DNA of 64,000 bases from Pseudomonas frederiksbergensis (GCF_003732665.1 NZ_MOBP01000015.1:62001-126000); one strand, 5' to 3'; counted from the stretch's first letter, positions 16,597 to 25,883 are shown. Made by a program: numbers and translations. Notes: generated from the letters alone by a model not told the origin.

Positions 16597-16740
16597 CCTT
16601 GGCCGCTGACGCTGTACTTTGACGGTGAATGCCCGCTTGAAATCAAGATCCTGCGCCGACACGTCACCGAGAGTCGACTGCTGTTTATTGACATTAGCAA
16701 CGATGAGTTCGATGCCCGCACCTTGGTAGGCAAGGAGTAA
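16597..16740 (+). pseudogene. DCC-family (DUF393) thiol-disulfide oxidoreductase remnant
   Basis: Reading from 16597 gives PWPLTLYFDGECPL then EIKILRRH, LLFIDIS and FDARTL, the N-terminal half of DCC family proteins. The normal motif is DGxCPLCxxEI; here the second Cys and about two neighbours are deleted, so CPL joins EI directly. An in-frame TAG at 16594 lies just upstream with no start codon in between, and the frame ends at 16738-16740 after 47 codons. In other pseudomonads DCC proteins, as I recall, can accompany photolyase genes like the one that follows. Confidence 0.75.
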
Positions 16741-16772
16741 ACCTTGAATAACCGTGCGCCGGTGACTTGCCA

Positions 16773-18310
16773 ATGAGCAAGATCCGCCGACTGTGCCTGG
16801 TGCTGGGCGACCAACTGTCCTTCGATCTGGCCTCATTGCAGGGGCTGGACCCCGAGCGCGATACAGTCCTGCTGGCGGAGGTGATGGAAGAAGCCAGCCA
16901 CGTGCCCCATCACCCGCAAAAAATCGCCCTGATCTTCAGCGCGATGCGCCATTTTGCCGAGGCGTTGCGCCAGCGTGGCATCAGCGTGCAGTACGTCACC
17001 CTCGATGATCCGCACAATAGCGGATCGATACCGGGCGAGTTACGGCGCTGGCAGTCGCATCTGCAAGCGCAGGAATTGCACTTGACCGAGTGCGGTGACT
17101 GGCGCCTGGAGCAGTCGCTCAAGGACTGCGGCCTGGCCATCCAGTGGCATGGCGATAGCCGTTTTCTCTGCACGCGCAGCGAATTTTCCGCCTGGGCCGA
17201 AGGCAAAAAGCAGTTGCGCATGGAGTTTTTCTACCGCGAGATGCGGCGCAAAAGTGGCCTGTTGCTCAACGGTGACGGCAGCCCGGTAGGCGGCGCCTGG
17301 AATTTTGATGCCGAAAACCGCAAGGCCCTGCCCAAAGGCGTGAGAGCGCCCTCGCCCATGCACTTTTGGCCGATGCAATTACCCAGGATGTGCTGGCGCT
17401 GGTGGCCAAAAACTTCTCCGGCCACTATGGCGCCCTCAACACCTTCGATTACCCGGTCACCCACGCCGACGCCCAGGCCTTGTGGGATTACTTTCTAGAC
17501 TGGGGCCTGGCCGCGTTCGGCGACTACCAGGATGCGATGGCCAGTGATGAACCCTTCCTGTTTCACGCGCGGATCAGCGCCGCCCTGAATATCGGCCTGC
17601 TGGATCTGCGCCAGGTGTGCAGCGATGTCGAGGCGGCGTATTGGACACAGCGGATTCCGCTGAACGCCGCCGAAGGCTTTATCCGCCAACTCATCGGCTG
17701 GCGGGAATACGTGCGGGGCGTCTACTGGCTGAAAATGCCCGACTACGCCGGCGGCAATCTGTTCGGCAACAGCCGGCCGCTGCCAGAGTTCTACTGGACG
17801 GGCGACACCAAAATGAACTGCATGGGCCAGGCGATAGGCCAAAGTTTGAAACACGCCTATGCCCACCACATCCAGCGATTGATGGTGACCGGCAACTTTG
17901 CGCTGCTGGCCGGCATCGCGCCGAGCCAGATTTGCGACTGGTACTTGGCGATCTACATGGACGCGTTCGATTGGGTCGAACTGCCCAATACGCTGGGCAT
18001 GGTGATGCACGCCGATGGCGGTTACCTGGGCTCAAAGCCGTACTGCGCCAGCGGCCAATATATAAAGCGCATGTCGGATTACTGCCGTAACTGCGTATAC
18101 AAAGTCAGTGAAAGCACGACCGACGACGCCTGCCCTTTCAATGCGCTGTACTGGCATTTTTTGATGCGTCACGGCGACTTGTTGCGCGGCAATCAACGCA
18201 TGGGCATGGTCTACAAAAACCTCGACCGCATGACCGAACCCAAGCAGCAAGCGCTCTGGGAAGGCGGCGAGAAGCTGCTCGCCAAACTGGATGCCGGAGA
18301 GTCCTTTTGA
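16773..18310 (+). pseudogene. FeS-type cryptochrome/photolyase gene, frameshifted
   Basis: Two overlapping frames together encode a deoxyribodipyrimidine photolyase-related protein (FeS-BCP, the bacterial (6-4) photolyase type). The first frame runs from MSKIRRLCLVLGDQLS; the second continues with ADAITQDVLALVAKNF. The break is at the T run 17364-17367: one extra T would restore HFLADAITQ and a 512-residue protein, the normal family length. The [4Fe-4S] ligands are all present in the second half (Cys codons at 17819, 18083, 18092 and 18131, i.e. C-x87-C-x2-C-x12-C), matching the spacing of CryB/PhrB. Everything but one base is preserved, so the lesion is recent or a homopolymer sequencing error. 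Confidence 0.85.
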
Positions 18311-18447
18311 ACAAGAGTGAACCGCCGGTCAAAACCTGCGCGGTCTGCGGATTGCCCTTCGCCTGGCGCAAGAAATGGGCGCGCTGCTGGGCTGAGGTGC
18401 GCTATTGCTCGGAGCGTTGCCGGCGCAACAAATCGGCTGAACGTTGA
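18307..18447 (+). CDS. DUF2256 family small zinc-ribbon-like protein
   Basis: A 46-residue protein starting with TTG that overlaps the photolyase stop (TTGA). It has the DUF2256 pattern: KTCAVCGLPFAWRKKW, then a single CW, then YCSERCRRNK, giving two CxxC-like pairs (CAVC and CSERC) suited to zinc. Members of this family usually sit next to photolyase or cryptochrome genes, as here, so a role tied to that protein is likely though unproven. It is intact even though the upstream partner is frameshifted. Translation probably depends on ribosomes finishing the photolyase frame. Confidence 0.85.
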   Translation: MNKSEPPVKTCAVCGLPFAWRKKWARCWAEVRYCSERCRRNKSAER

Positions 18448-18454
18448 GCTGCGG

Positions 18455-19105
18455 CTACCGTTTACGGCAAAGGGTCAAGCCATCGCCAATCGGCAGCAAC
18501 GACAAATCCACTCGCGTGTCATCCTTCAAGGCTCGATTGAGGGCCTGGATGGCACGGGTGTCGGCACTTTCCGGGGTGCTTTCCAGCACCCGTCCGCTCC
18601 ACAGCGTGTTGTCGAACACCGCCAGACCGCCGACCCGCAGCAAGCGCAAGGCGTGCTCCAGGTAATTCGGATAGTTAGCCTTGTCGGCATCAATGAAGAT
18701 CAGATCAAACGGCCCTGACAGTTGAGCGATGGTGTCCAGCGCCGGCGCCAGACGTAACTCGATGCGCTCGGCCAAACCCGCCTCCTGCCAGTAACGCCGG
18801 GCCATAGCGTTGTAGTCGCCAGGGATATCGCAACACATCAGCGAGCCATCGTCCGGCAGTGCGGCCGCCATGCACAAGGCGCTGTAACCGGTGAAGGTGC
18901 CGATTTCCAGCAAACGCCTGGCGCCGGTGAGCTTGACCAATAACGCGAGGAACTGCCCCTGCTCCGGCGCCACTTGCCAGCGTGCCATGGGCAGCGTCTG
19001 GGTTTCGTCGCGCAAACGCTTGAGCAGCGGCGTTTCCCTGAGGGAAACGTCGAGCAGGTAGCTATAGAGAGAATCGTCGAGATTGAGCGTGCGATTGGTC
19101 ATCAC
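18455..19105 (-). CDS. SAM-dependent O-methyltransferase
   Basis: A 216-residue class I methyltransferase of the caffeoyl-CoA/catechol O-methyltransferase family (Methyltransf_3). The SAM-binding loop is LLEIGTFTGYSALCMA near residue 65, and the metal-binding FIDADKANYPNYLEHAL lies near residue 135, followed by GLAVFDNTLWSGRV. Length is typical. It converges with the DUF2256 gene with seven bases between the stops and follows a lipoprotein peptidase gene. The acceptor substrate cannot be told from sequence. Confidence 0.9.
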   Translation of the reverse strand: MMTNRTLNLDDSLYSYLLDVSLRETPLLKRLRDETQTLPMARWQVAPEQGQFLALLVKLTGARRLLEIGTFTGYSALCMAAALPDDGSLMCCDIPGDYNAMARRYWQEAGLAERIELRLAPALDTIAQLSGPFDLIFIDADKANYPNYLEHALRLLRVGGLAVFDNTLWSGRVLESTPESADTRAIQALNRALKDDTRVDLSLLPIGDGLTLCRKR

Positions 19106-19122
19106 AACCTCCGCGCAAAAAC

Positions 19123-19662
19123 CTACTGATTACGCGCCAGGTGTTCCGGTTGCAACACGCGTTTGGCGCTCAGGTAGGCTTTCTGCCAATAGGCTTTGGA
19201 CAGGCTGTCGAGCTTCACCGTGCCGCCGGTGGCCGGGGCGTGGACGAAGCGGCCCTCGCCGACGTAGATCCCGGCGTGGCTGACCTGGGAGCCGCCATTG
19301 GTGGCGAAGAAGATCAGGTCGCCGGTTTGCAGGCCTTCCTTGCCGACATTGGCCGCTTGCATGCTGATCATCTCCCGCGTGGTGCGCGGCAGGGAAATGC
19401 CAGCGACATCACGGTAGACGTAACCGATCAGGCCACTGCAATCGAACCCGGAATCCGGCGTATTGCCGCCCCAGCGATACGGCGTGCCCACCAGGCCGAG
19501 GGCGCGGAACAGCACGTCTTCGGCTTCAGGCGAGAATGATTGGGAGGTACTGAAAACAATCGGTGCGCGAACCACGGGCGCAGGCGGCGGTGGTGTGCGG
19601 CTGGCGCAGGCGCTGAGCAGCGCTGCGAAGAGCATCAGGGTGAGGCGGGCCGACATCGTCAT
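19123..19662 (-). CDS. C40 (NlpC/P60) peptidoglycan endopeptidase lipoprotein
   Basis: A 179-residue cell-wall hydrolase. The signal with lipobox LSAC places Cys19 as the lipidation site, followed by a Pro/Ala linker. The catalytic Cys lies in GFDCSGLIGYVYRD near residue 74 and the His in VSHAGIYVGEGRFVHAP. Such enzymes cut stem peptides or crosslinks. The second ATG (MSARL) is an alternative start. It lies downstream of a close paralogue on the same strand, separated by strong hairpins. Confidence 0.92.
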   Translation of the reverse strand: MTMSARLTLMLFAALLSACASRTPPPPAPVVRAPIVFSTSQSFSPEAEDVLFRALGLVGTPYRWGGNTPDSGFDCSGLIGYVYRDVAGISLPRTTREMISMQAANVGKEGLQTGDLIFFATNGGSQVSHAGIYVGEGRFVHAPATGGTVKLDSLSKAYWQKAYLSAKRVLQPEHLARNQ

Positions 19663-19689
19663 AAGCAGAACATCCTGATCTGGCTGCGG

Positions 19690-19746
19690 CTTTTTTTCTG
19701 TCGAAAGACAGAAAAGAAAACCGCCTGCGCAGGACGCAGGCGGTTT
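19690..19746 (-). terminator. Terminator hairpins between the two C40 peptidase genes
   Basis: AAACCGCCTGCG pairs with CGCAGGCGGTTT at 19718-19746, followed on the minus strand by CTTTTCTGTC. A second hairpin (CTTTTCTGTC/GACAGAAAAG, 19690-19716) comes right after. They would end transcripts of the upstream peptidase gene at 19829-20452. Confidence 0.75.
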
Positions 19747-19828
19747 GCCATCAATAATAGATCAGGATTCTAGCGCCTATGCGCCAAACTTCAAGTAAGA
19801 CTTTAAGTTCGCCTTACATAAAGTGTGC

Positions 19829-20452
19829 TTACTTGCGAGCGGTGACCACGGTCGGGGCCATCGCGAGTGCGCGCTTGGCTTCGATGAAGGTCTTGCTCCA
19901 GTAGCTGTCGCCCAGGTTATCGACCCGTACACCACCGCTTTTGCGGCTGCTGGAGTGGATGAACTGGTCATCACCCAGGTAGATACCGGCGTGACTGACG
20001 CGACCGCGACGACCGTTGGTGGCGAAGAACAGCAGGTCGCCAGGCTTCAGGTTGTTGCGCGACACCAGTGGGGCATCTACGTTGATCATTTCGCGAGTGG
20101 AGCGCGGCAGGTTCATGCCGGCTTCTTCACGGAACAGGTAGCCGATGAAACCGCTGCAGTCGAAACCGGCTTCAGAAGTACCGCCGAAACGGTAACGAGT
20201 ACCGATCAGGGACATGCCACGTTCGAGGATGCTGTCGGCCAGAACCGGAAGCTGGTACGACTTGCCATCGGCGAAGTCAGCCAGTTCTTTTTCGGTGGCC
20301 ATCTCTTCTTGATAAAGAACAGAAGATTGAGCGGTAACAGAGTTTTTAACCTGTTGCTGGGGCTCTTGCTGGGACACTGGAGAGTGAGCAGCGCAACCGA
20401 ACAACAGGGTGACGAGTGCGAGAGGCACGAGGGGTGCGAAGCGATTTAGCAT
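19829..20452 (-). CDS. C40 (NlpC/P60) peptidoglycan endopeptidase lipoprotein
   Basis: A 207-residue paralogue of the preceding gene product. The start at 20452 (MLNRFAPLV) gives a good lipoprotein signal with LFGC and Cys19; a longer frame upstream would bury it. The catalytic Cys lies in GFDCSGFIGYLFREEAGMNL and the His in VSHAGIYLGDDQFIHSSS. A longer linker than in its neighbour (residues 20-75, rich in Gln and Ser) separates the lipid anchor from the enzyme domain. Likely in the outer membrane, acting on peptidoglycan. Confidence 0.92.
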   Translation of the reverse strand: MLNRFAPLVPLALVTLLFGCAAHSPVSQQEPQQQVKNSVTAQSSVLYQEEMATEKELADFADGKSYQLPVLADSILERGMSLIGTRYRFGGTSEAGFDCSGFIGYLFREEAGMNLPRSTREMINVDAPLVSRNNLKPGDLLFFATNGRRGRVSHAGIYLGDDQFIHSSSRKSGGVRVDNLGDSYWSKTFIEAKRALAMAPTVVTARK

Positions 20453-20678
20453 GGGCACGACCGTGGCTGATAGTTGTAAAGAAGCCGAGACTATGCCCGC
20501 TATCAACCTCATTTGCAAATTCAATCGATCAATTTGTGACTTCTCGGTTTCTCGTTTACATCTAAGCGCTTAAACCCGTTTCGAATCTTCGCGCAGCCTG
20601 CCACCCGACAGGAAAGCGGATTTGCTGGCGCCTGGAATATGCCAGAACCCGCTGGAGGCGTTGGCTTTACTGGTTTAG

Positions 20679-21383
20679 CTACCAGCCCAGGGTTTCTTTC
20701 AAGAAGGGAATTGTCAGCTTGCGCTGAGCTTGAAGGGAGGCCTGATCGAGGCGTTCAAGCAGCTCGAACAGCGCGCTCATACTGCGGGTGCCCCGGGTCA
20801 AAATAAAATGCCCGACTTCGTCGGTCAGGTGCAAACCGCGACGGGATGCGCGCAGTTGCAGGGCGCGCAATTTGTCTTCGTCGGACAACGGACGCATCTG
20901 GAAGATCAGCGCCAGGGTCAGGCGCGATTTGAGATCCGCCAGCTTCACCGGCAGTTCACGCGGTGAGGTCGAAGCTGCAATCAGCAGACGCCGGCCACTG
21001 TCACGCAGGCGATTGAACAGGTGAAACAGCGCTTCTTCCCAATCCGCCCGGCCGGCGACGGCTTGCAGATCGTCGAGGCAGACCAGTTCGTACTGTTCGA
21101 GGTTGTCGAGGATTTCGATGCCACGATCCAGCAACTCGGCCAGCGGCAGGTACACCGCCGGTTCGCCCATCTGTTCGAAGCGCAGGCAGGCGGCCTGCAA
21201 CAAGTGCGTGCGCCCTACCCCGTCCTTGCCCCAGAGGTAAATCAGGCTTTCGGTCCAGCCGGCGTCGGCTTCGCATAGCCGCTCGACATAGCCGAGTGCA
21301 GCGGCATTGGCGCCTGGGTAGTAATTGATAAAGGTAGCGTCATCACGCAGACGCACACCTAGGGGCAGCTGAATCGGTTTCAT
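20679..21383 (-). CDS. hda: DnaA regulatory inactivator Hda
   Basis: Hda binds the DNA-loaded beta clamp and triggers ATP hydrolysis on DnaA, preventing over-initiation. The 234 residues form a single DnaA-type AAA+ domain without the DnaA DNA-binding part. The N-terminal clamp-binding motif is QLPLGV (residues 5-10). The Walker A region reads WGKDGVGRTHLL, with Arg in the usual Lys place as in other Hda proteins, and Walker B is VCLDDLQAV. Upstream on the same strand lies the AI-2E-type permease gene with about 230 bases between, as in other pseudomonads. Confidence 0.96.
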   Translation of the reverse strand: MKPIQLPLGVRLRDDATFINYYPGANAAALGYVERLCEADAGWTESLIYLWGKDGVGRTHLLQAACLRFEQMGEPAVYLPLAELLDRGIEILDNLEQYELVCLDDLQAVAGRADWEEALFHLFNRLRDSGRRLLIAASTSPRELPVKLADLKSRLTLALIFQMRPLSDEDKLRALQLRASRRGLHLTDEVGHFILTRGTRSMSALFELLERLDQASLQAQRKLTIPFLKETLGW

Positions 21384-21613
21384 GCTGACTGAACAGTTCC
21401 AAAGGAACCGTTAGTGGCCTCTGTGTAAAGTTTGCGAAGTTTATACCCGTGGGGCAGCCCGCACAATGCGGCAGACCACAAGCAAAATCAAAGGTTTGCG
21501 TTAACGCCCTGGTTTTATGACAGTTTCTTTGGCGGCGCATGTGACAGCCACCGGAGGGAAGCGGGCCAGCCTGGCGAGGAACCAGGCCGCCCGTTACGCG
21601 GGATCAGACGACT

Positions 21614-22687
21614 TTACAGCTCGGGCTCGTCGGTCCCGCTGTACACATCTGAATCTTTATACAAATCATGCAGATGGCGCACCAGCACCATGATCACCGC
21701 CGCCACCGGCAGTGCCAGCAGCACACCGGTAAAGCCGAACAGCTCGCCACCGGCCAGGATCGCGAAAATCACCGCCACCGGGTGCAGGCCGATCCGGTCG
21801 CCCACCAGCAACGGCGTCAGTACCATGCCTTCCAGCGCTTGCCCGACCATGAATACCGCGACGATGCCAAGCATCGGATACAGGTCGCCATGGAACTGGA
21901 ACAGCCCGGCAATCAACGCCGCGCCGATCCCGATGACAAAGCCCATGTACGGCACAATTGCCGCCAGGCCGGCAATCAGGCCGATCAACAGCCCCAACTC
22001 CAACCCGACCAGCATCAAACCAGCGGCATAGATCACGCCCAGCGCCAGCATCACCAGCAATTGCCCGCGCACAAATGCGCCGAGCACTTCATGGCATTCA
22101 CCGGCCAGTGTCACTACACGCTCTTCGCGATCGCGGGGCAACAGGCTGCGGATCTTGGCCATCATCAGGTCCCAGTCCCGCAGCAGGTAGAAACTCACCA
22201 CCGGGATCAATACCAGATTGGCCAGCCAGCCGATCAGCGCCAGCCCGGATGCCGTCGCCTGGCTCAGTACCACGCCGACGATGTCGGTGGTCTGACCCAT
22301 GTGATCGCTGATCGCAGCCTTGAGCTTGTCGAACTTCCAGAAGTTATCCGAGAGGCCGAACTTCGACTGTGCCCATGGCAACGCCGTGTGCTGTAACCAG
22401 TCGAGCATTTGTGGCGCCAGTTCGTACAGGCGAAACAACTGCTTGGCGAGCATCGGCACCAACACCAGCAACAACGTGGTGAAGATCAAGGTGAACAGCG
22501 CAAACACCGACACCACGCCCCAGGTCCGCGACAGCCCGGCCTTCTCCAGCCGATCCACCAGCGGATCGAACAGATACGCCAACAGCAGCGCCACCAGGAA
22601 CGGCGTCAGGATCGGATGCAACAGCCAGACAAACGCGCAGAGCAGGACCACCCCGCCCAACCAGAACCACCGCCGCGTATCGGCCAT
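21614..22687 (-). CDS. AI-2E family transporter (PerM-like)
   Basis: A 357-residue inner-membrane protein with about eight hydrophobic segments arranged as in the AI-2E exporter/PerM family. The start at 22687 (MADTRRWFW) has GGGAG upstream; a start six codons earlier lacks it. The C-terminal block PYMGFVIGIGAALIAGLFQF and HPVAVIFAILAGGELFG is typical. In pseudomonads this gene often precedes hda or purM, and family members have been given roles from signal export to ion transport, so the substrate is open. DUF2066 lies 38 bases upstream. Confidence 0.88.
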   Translation of the reverse strand: MADTRRWFWLGGVVLLCAFVWLLHPILTPFLVALLLAYLFDPLVDRLEKAGLSRTWGVVSVFALFTLIFTTLLLVLVPMLAKQLFRLYELAPQMLDWLQHTALPWAQSKFGLSDNFWKFDKLKAAISDHMGQTTDIVGVVLSQATASGLALIGWLANLVLIPVVSFYLLRDWDLMMAKIRSLLPRDREERVVTLAGECHEVLGAFVRGQLLVMLALGVIYAAGLMLVGLELGLLIGLIAGLAAIVPYMGFVIGIGAALIAGLFQFHGDLYPMLGIVAVFMVGQALEGMVLTPLLVGDRIGLHPVAVIFAILAGGELFGFTGVLLALPVAAVIMVLVRHLHDLYKDSDVYSGTDEPEL

Positions 22688-22725
22688 GTACAACTCCCTA
22701 TGCATCTATATAAAGAAAGAAAACC

Positions 22726-23784
22726 TTACCAACGGAATCGCAGTTGCGGCACCGGTGCCGGGGCGGGCGCTACGACCGGCGCCGAACCCTCGGCCGGCTG
22801 AACCGGTGCGACGGGCGCCGGGGCTTCACCGGCCGGAACCTCCTGCAACTTCGCCAGGGACAACTGCGAGCGCAACTGCTCGGCGCTGCCATTGACCCGA
22901 TAGACAATACGGTCACCGTCGACACTGACCAGACGCCCACCAAACGGATCGAGCAAACGGCCCAGCGCCGCGTAGCGCTCCAGGTTCATGCCCTGCACTT
23001 CCAGCAATTGTTCGCTTGAAGCGCCAGCCTTGACCACAAAGCGGGGCGCCAGACGCTCGGTCACCGCCAGCATGACCGCATCGGCCACCGCAGCCTGATC
23101 GGCACCTTGCACACTGCCCGCTTCCTTCTGGTCGCCGAGCCACAAGTGCCACTTGGCTTGCCATTGGCCACCGTCTTCATGGGCATGCACCGCGAGCAAG
23201 GCATCGGCGTTGTAACGTTCCGAGGCGCTGCGCAATGGCGTCGCGTCCGCACCTTCCAGATTCGGCGCCGTGGCCACCAGTTGTTCACTCAAATCCGCCA
23301 GCGGCAAGCGCAATGGCAGGCCCCGATGCTGCGCCGCGCGACGCAATGGCGCAGCGCTGGCCTGACCGTCGCCGACCAGGCTCGAACCTTCGGCGGAGTC
23401 GTTCAACCACCAACCCAGGATCGACGGCCGATTCGCGCCCCACAACGACAGCCCGGCACGGCGCAACGCCTGATCGGTGCTGGCCGGGTCGAAATCGACC
23501 TTCAACACTTCCGGCGGCCCGGCATCAAAGCCGTACTGACTGATGATTTGCTGCGGGTCTTTGCGGATCGCCGCCAGTCCCGGGTTTTGCGCAGCCTTGG
23601 GATCGCCGGTCAGGCGCAACACCAGGGTATCCAGCGCGGCCTGGGTCGCTTGATCGCGGACCTCCGGGCTCTGGCCGCTGACGGGCTCACGGACCTGATA
23701 CAGGTTTTTCACCGGCTCGGCATGACTCGCCAGGCTGACCAGCGACAAACATCCGGCAAATAAATAGTTGGAAAAAAAACGCAT
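22726..23784 (-). CDS. DUF2066 domain protein, exported
   Basis: A 352-residue protein with a signal peptide (about residues 1-22, ending SHA) and a DUF2066 domain over most of the chain. The C terminus is a low-complexity Pro/Ala/Val tail (many PAPAP repeats) ending QLRFRW. It is next to and divergent from purM, an arrangement common in Pseudomonas. Function is unknown; a periplasmic or membrane-peripheral location is expected. The AI-2E-type gene probably shares its transcript. Confidence 0.85.
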   Translation of the reverse strand: MRFFSNYLFAGCLSLVSLASHAEPVKNLYQVREPVSGQSPEVRDQATQAALDTLVLRLTGDPKAAQNPGLAAIRKDPQQIISQYGFDAGPPEVLKVDFDPASTDQALRRAGLSLWGANRPSILGWWLNDSAEGSSLVGDGQASAAPLRRAAQHRGLPLRLPLADLSEQLVATAPNLEGADATPLRSASERYNADALLAVHAHEDGGQWQAKWHLWLGDQKEAGSVQGADQAAVADAVMLAVTERLAPRFVVKAGASSEQLLEVQGMNLERYAALGRLLDPFGGRLVSVDGDRIVYRVNGSAEQLRSQLSLAKLQEVPAGEAPAPVAPVQPAEGSAPVVAPAPAPVPQLRFRW

Positions 23785-24166
23785 GGAGGATTCCTGGCGA
23801 CAAGAGCGGCTGGAACTGGCCGCGTGAACGTGTAGAGCAAAGCTGTGACCATCGCCCCGTGCAAAACATTCACCCGGCCTCGATAAGTTTTTGGCACTGT
23901 CATAACGATAGACGGTTAATGGCGATACCTTATACAGGCATGAGCGGCGTCACCAACACGGGCAATTGCGGTTTTTTTAACGGGATATGCCCCTGCCGTC
24001 GGCGCGAGGATGGCCGCTGCCTCTCAAGCCTGATAAAATCGCGCGCCTTCGCAGACCGGCAACAGCCGGGCCCCCTGGAATTCACGCAAGGCACTCGCCT
24101 TTGTCTGTTCCGGCGGTCCCACTGGACTCGGTCGTTACCCCTGAATCCCCCCTAAAGGCCTGGATC
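23785..24166. other. Divergent promoter region, DUF2066 / purM
   Basis: This 382-base gap separates two divergent start codons. A GATAAAAT stretch near 24033 on the plus strand could be a -10 element for purM. I see no palindrome, terminator or REP, and no open frame with coding character. Confidence 0.5.
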
Positions 24167-25225
24167 ATGAGCAAGCAACCCTCCCTGAGCTACAAGGACG
24201 CCGGTGTAGACATCGACGCCGGTGAAGCATTGGTCGAACGCATCAAGAGCGTCGCCAAGCGCACTGCGCGCCCGGAAGTCATGGGCGGCCTGGGCGGTTT
24301 CGGCGCCCTCTGCGAAATCCCGGCCGGCTACAAGCAGCCCGTGCTGGTTTCCGGTACTGACGGTGTCGGCACCAAGCTGCGCCTGGCGCTGAACCTGAAC
24401 AAGCACGACAGCATCGGCATCGACCTGGTTGCCATGTGCGTCAACGACCTGGTGGTGTGCGGCGCCGAGCCGCTGTTCTTCCTCGACTACTACGCCACCG
24501 GCAAACTCAACGTCGAGACCGCGACTCAGGTCGTGACCGGCATCGGCGCCGGCTGCGAACTGTCCGGCTGCTCCCTGGTCGGCGGCGAAACCGCTGAAAT
24601 GCCGGGCATGTACGAAGGCGAAGACTACGACCTGGCCGGCTTCTGCGTCGGCGTCGTGGAAAAATCCGAAATCATCGACGGTTCCAAAGTCGCTGCCGGC
24701 GATGCCCTGCTCGCCCTGCCGTCTTCCGGCCCGCACTCCAACGGCTACTCGCTGATCCGCAAGATCATCGAAGTGTCCGGTGCCGACATCGAAAACATCC
24801 AGCTCGACGGCAAACCGCTGACCGACCTGCTGATGGCCCCGACCCGTATCTACGTGAAGCCGCTGCTCAAGCTGATCAAGGAAACCGGCGCCGTCAAAGC
24901 CATGGCCCACATCACCGGTGGTGGCCTGCTGGACAACATCCCGCGCGTACTGCCAAAAGGCGCGCAAGCGGTGGTTGACGTCGCGAGCTGGACCCGCCCG
25001 GCGGTGTTCGACTGGCTGCAAGAGAAAGGCAACGTCGACGAAAACGAAATGCACCGCGTGCTGAACTGCGGCGTGGGCATGGTCATCTGCGTGGCTCAAG
25101 AGCACGTTGAAACCGCCCTGAACGTGCTGCGTGAAGCTGGCGAGCAACCTTGGGTCATCGGTCAGATCTCCACCGCTGCCGAAGGCGCGGCTCAAGTCGA
25201 ACTGAAGAACCTTAAGGCGCACTAA
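24167..25225 (+). CDS. purM: Phosphoribosylformylglycinamidine cyclo-ligase
   Basis: PurM closes the imidazole ring of purines, making aminoimidazole ribonucleotide with ATP. The 352 residues fit the family. SGTDGVGTKLRLAL near residue 65, MCVNDLVVCGAEPLFFLDYY near 90, and SLVGGETAEMPGMY near 140 are the AIR-synthase signatures. The start at 24167 (MSKQPSLSYKDAGVDID) is where family similarity begins. Its TAA shares one base with the purN ATG, so the two are translationally coupled. Confidence 0.97.
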   Translation: MSKQPSLSYKDAGVDIDAGEALVERIKSVAKRTARPEVMGGLGGFGALCEIPAGYKQPVLVSGTDGVGTKLRLALNLNKHDSIGIDLVAMCVNDLVVCGAEPLFFLDYYATGKLNVETATQVVTGIGAGCELSGCSLVGGETAEMPGMYEGEDYDLAGFCVGVVEKSEIIDGSKVAAGDALLALPSSGPHSNGYSLIRKIIEVSGADIENIQLDGKPLTDLLMAPTRIYVKPLLKLIKETGAVKAMAHITGGGLLDNIPRVLPKGAQAVVDVASWTRPAVFDWLQEKGNVDENEMHRVLNCGVGMVICVAQEHVETALNVLREAGEQPWVIGQISTAAEGAAQVELKNLKAH

Positions 25226-25875
25226 TGTCCGCCACCTGTGATGTCGTGGTGCTGTTGTCCGGCACCGGCAGTAACTTGCAGGCCTTGATCGACAGCACGC
25301 GGACCGGCGACAGCCCGGTCCGCATCGCTGCGGTGATTTCCAACCGCGCCGACGCCTACGGCCTGCAACGCGCCAGGGACGCGGGTATCGACACCCGCTC
25401 CCTGGATCACAAGGCTTTCGAGGGCCGCGAGGCCTTCGATGCCGCGCTGATCGAACTGATCGACGCCTTCAACCCCAAACTCGTGGTACTCGCCGGTTTC
25501 ATGCGCATTCTCAGCGCTGGTTTCGTGCGCCACTACCAGGGTCGCCTGCTCAATATCCATCCCTCGCTGCTGCCCAAATACAAAGGGTTACACACTCATC
25601 AGCGCGCTTTGGAGGCCGGCGACACCGAGCACGGCTGCTCCGTGCACTTCGTCACCGAGGAACTCGATGGCGGACCACTGGTCGTACAGGCAGTAATACC
25701 GGTAGAGTTGCACGATTCGCCGCAGAGTCTGGCGCAGCGGGTCCACGTTCAGGAACACCTGATCTACCCAATGGCTGTACGCTGGTTTGCCGAAGGTCGT
25801 CTGTCCCTCGGCGAGCAAGGTGCTTTACTCGATGACACGTTACTCGCGGCCAGCGGCCACTTGATTCGAACCTAG
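25225..25875 (+). CDS. purN: Phosphoribosylglycinamide formyltransferase
   Basis: PurN formylates GAR with 10-formyl-THF in de novo purine synthesis. The 216-residue protein starts with the nucleotide loop LLSGTGSNLQAL, has the catalytic Asn and His in NIHPSLLPKYKGLHTHQ near residue 110, and the Asp in FVTEELDGGP. It is coupled to purM by a one-base overlap and followed by an eight-base gap to the DUF3108 gene, so the three genes form one unit. Confidence 0.97.
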   Translation: MSATCDVVVLLSGTGSNLQALIDSTRTGDSPVRIAAVISNRADAYGLQRARDAGIDTRSLDHKAFEGREAFDAALIELIDAFNPKLVVLAGFMRILSAGFVRHYQGRLLNIHPSLLPKYKGLHTHQRALEAGDTEHGCSVHFVTEELDGGPLVVQAVIPVELHDSPQSLAQRVHVQEHLIYPMAVRWFAEGRLSLGEQGALLDDTLLAASGHLIRT

Positions 25876-25883
25876 GAGATTTT

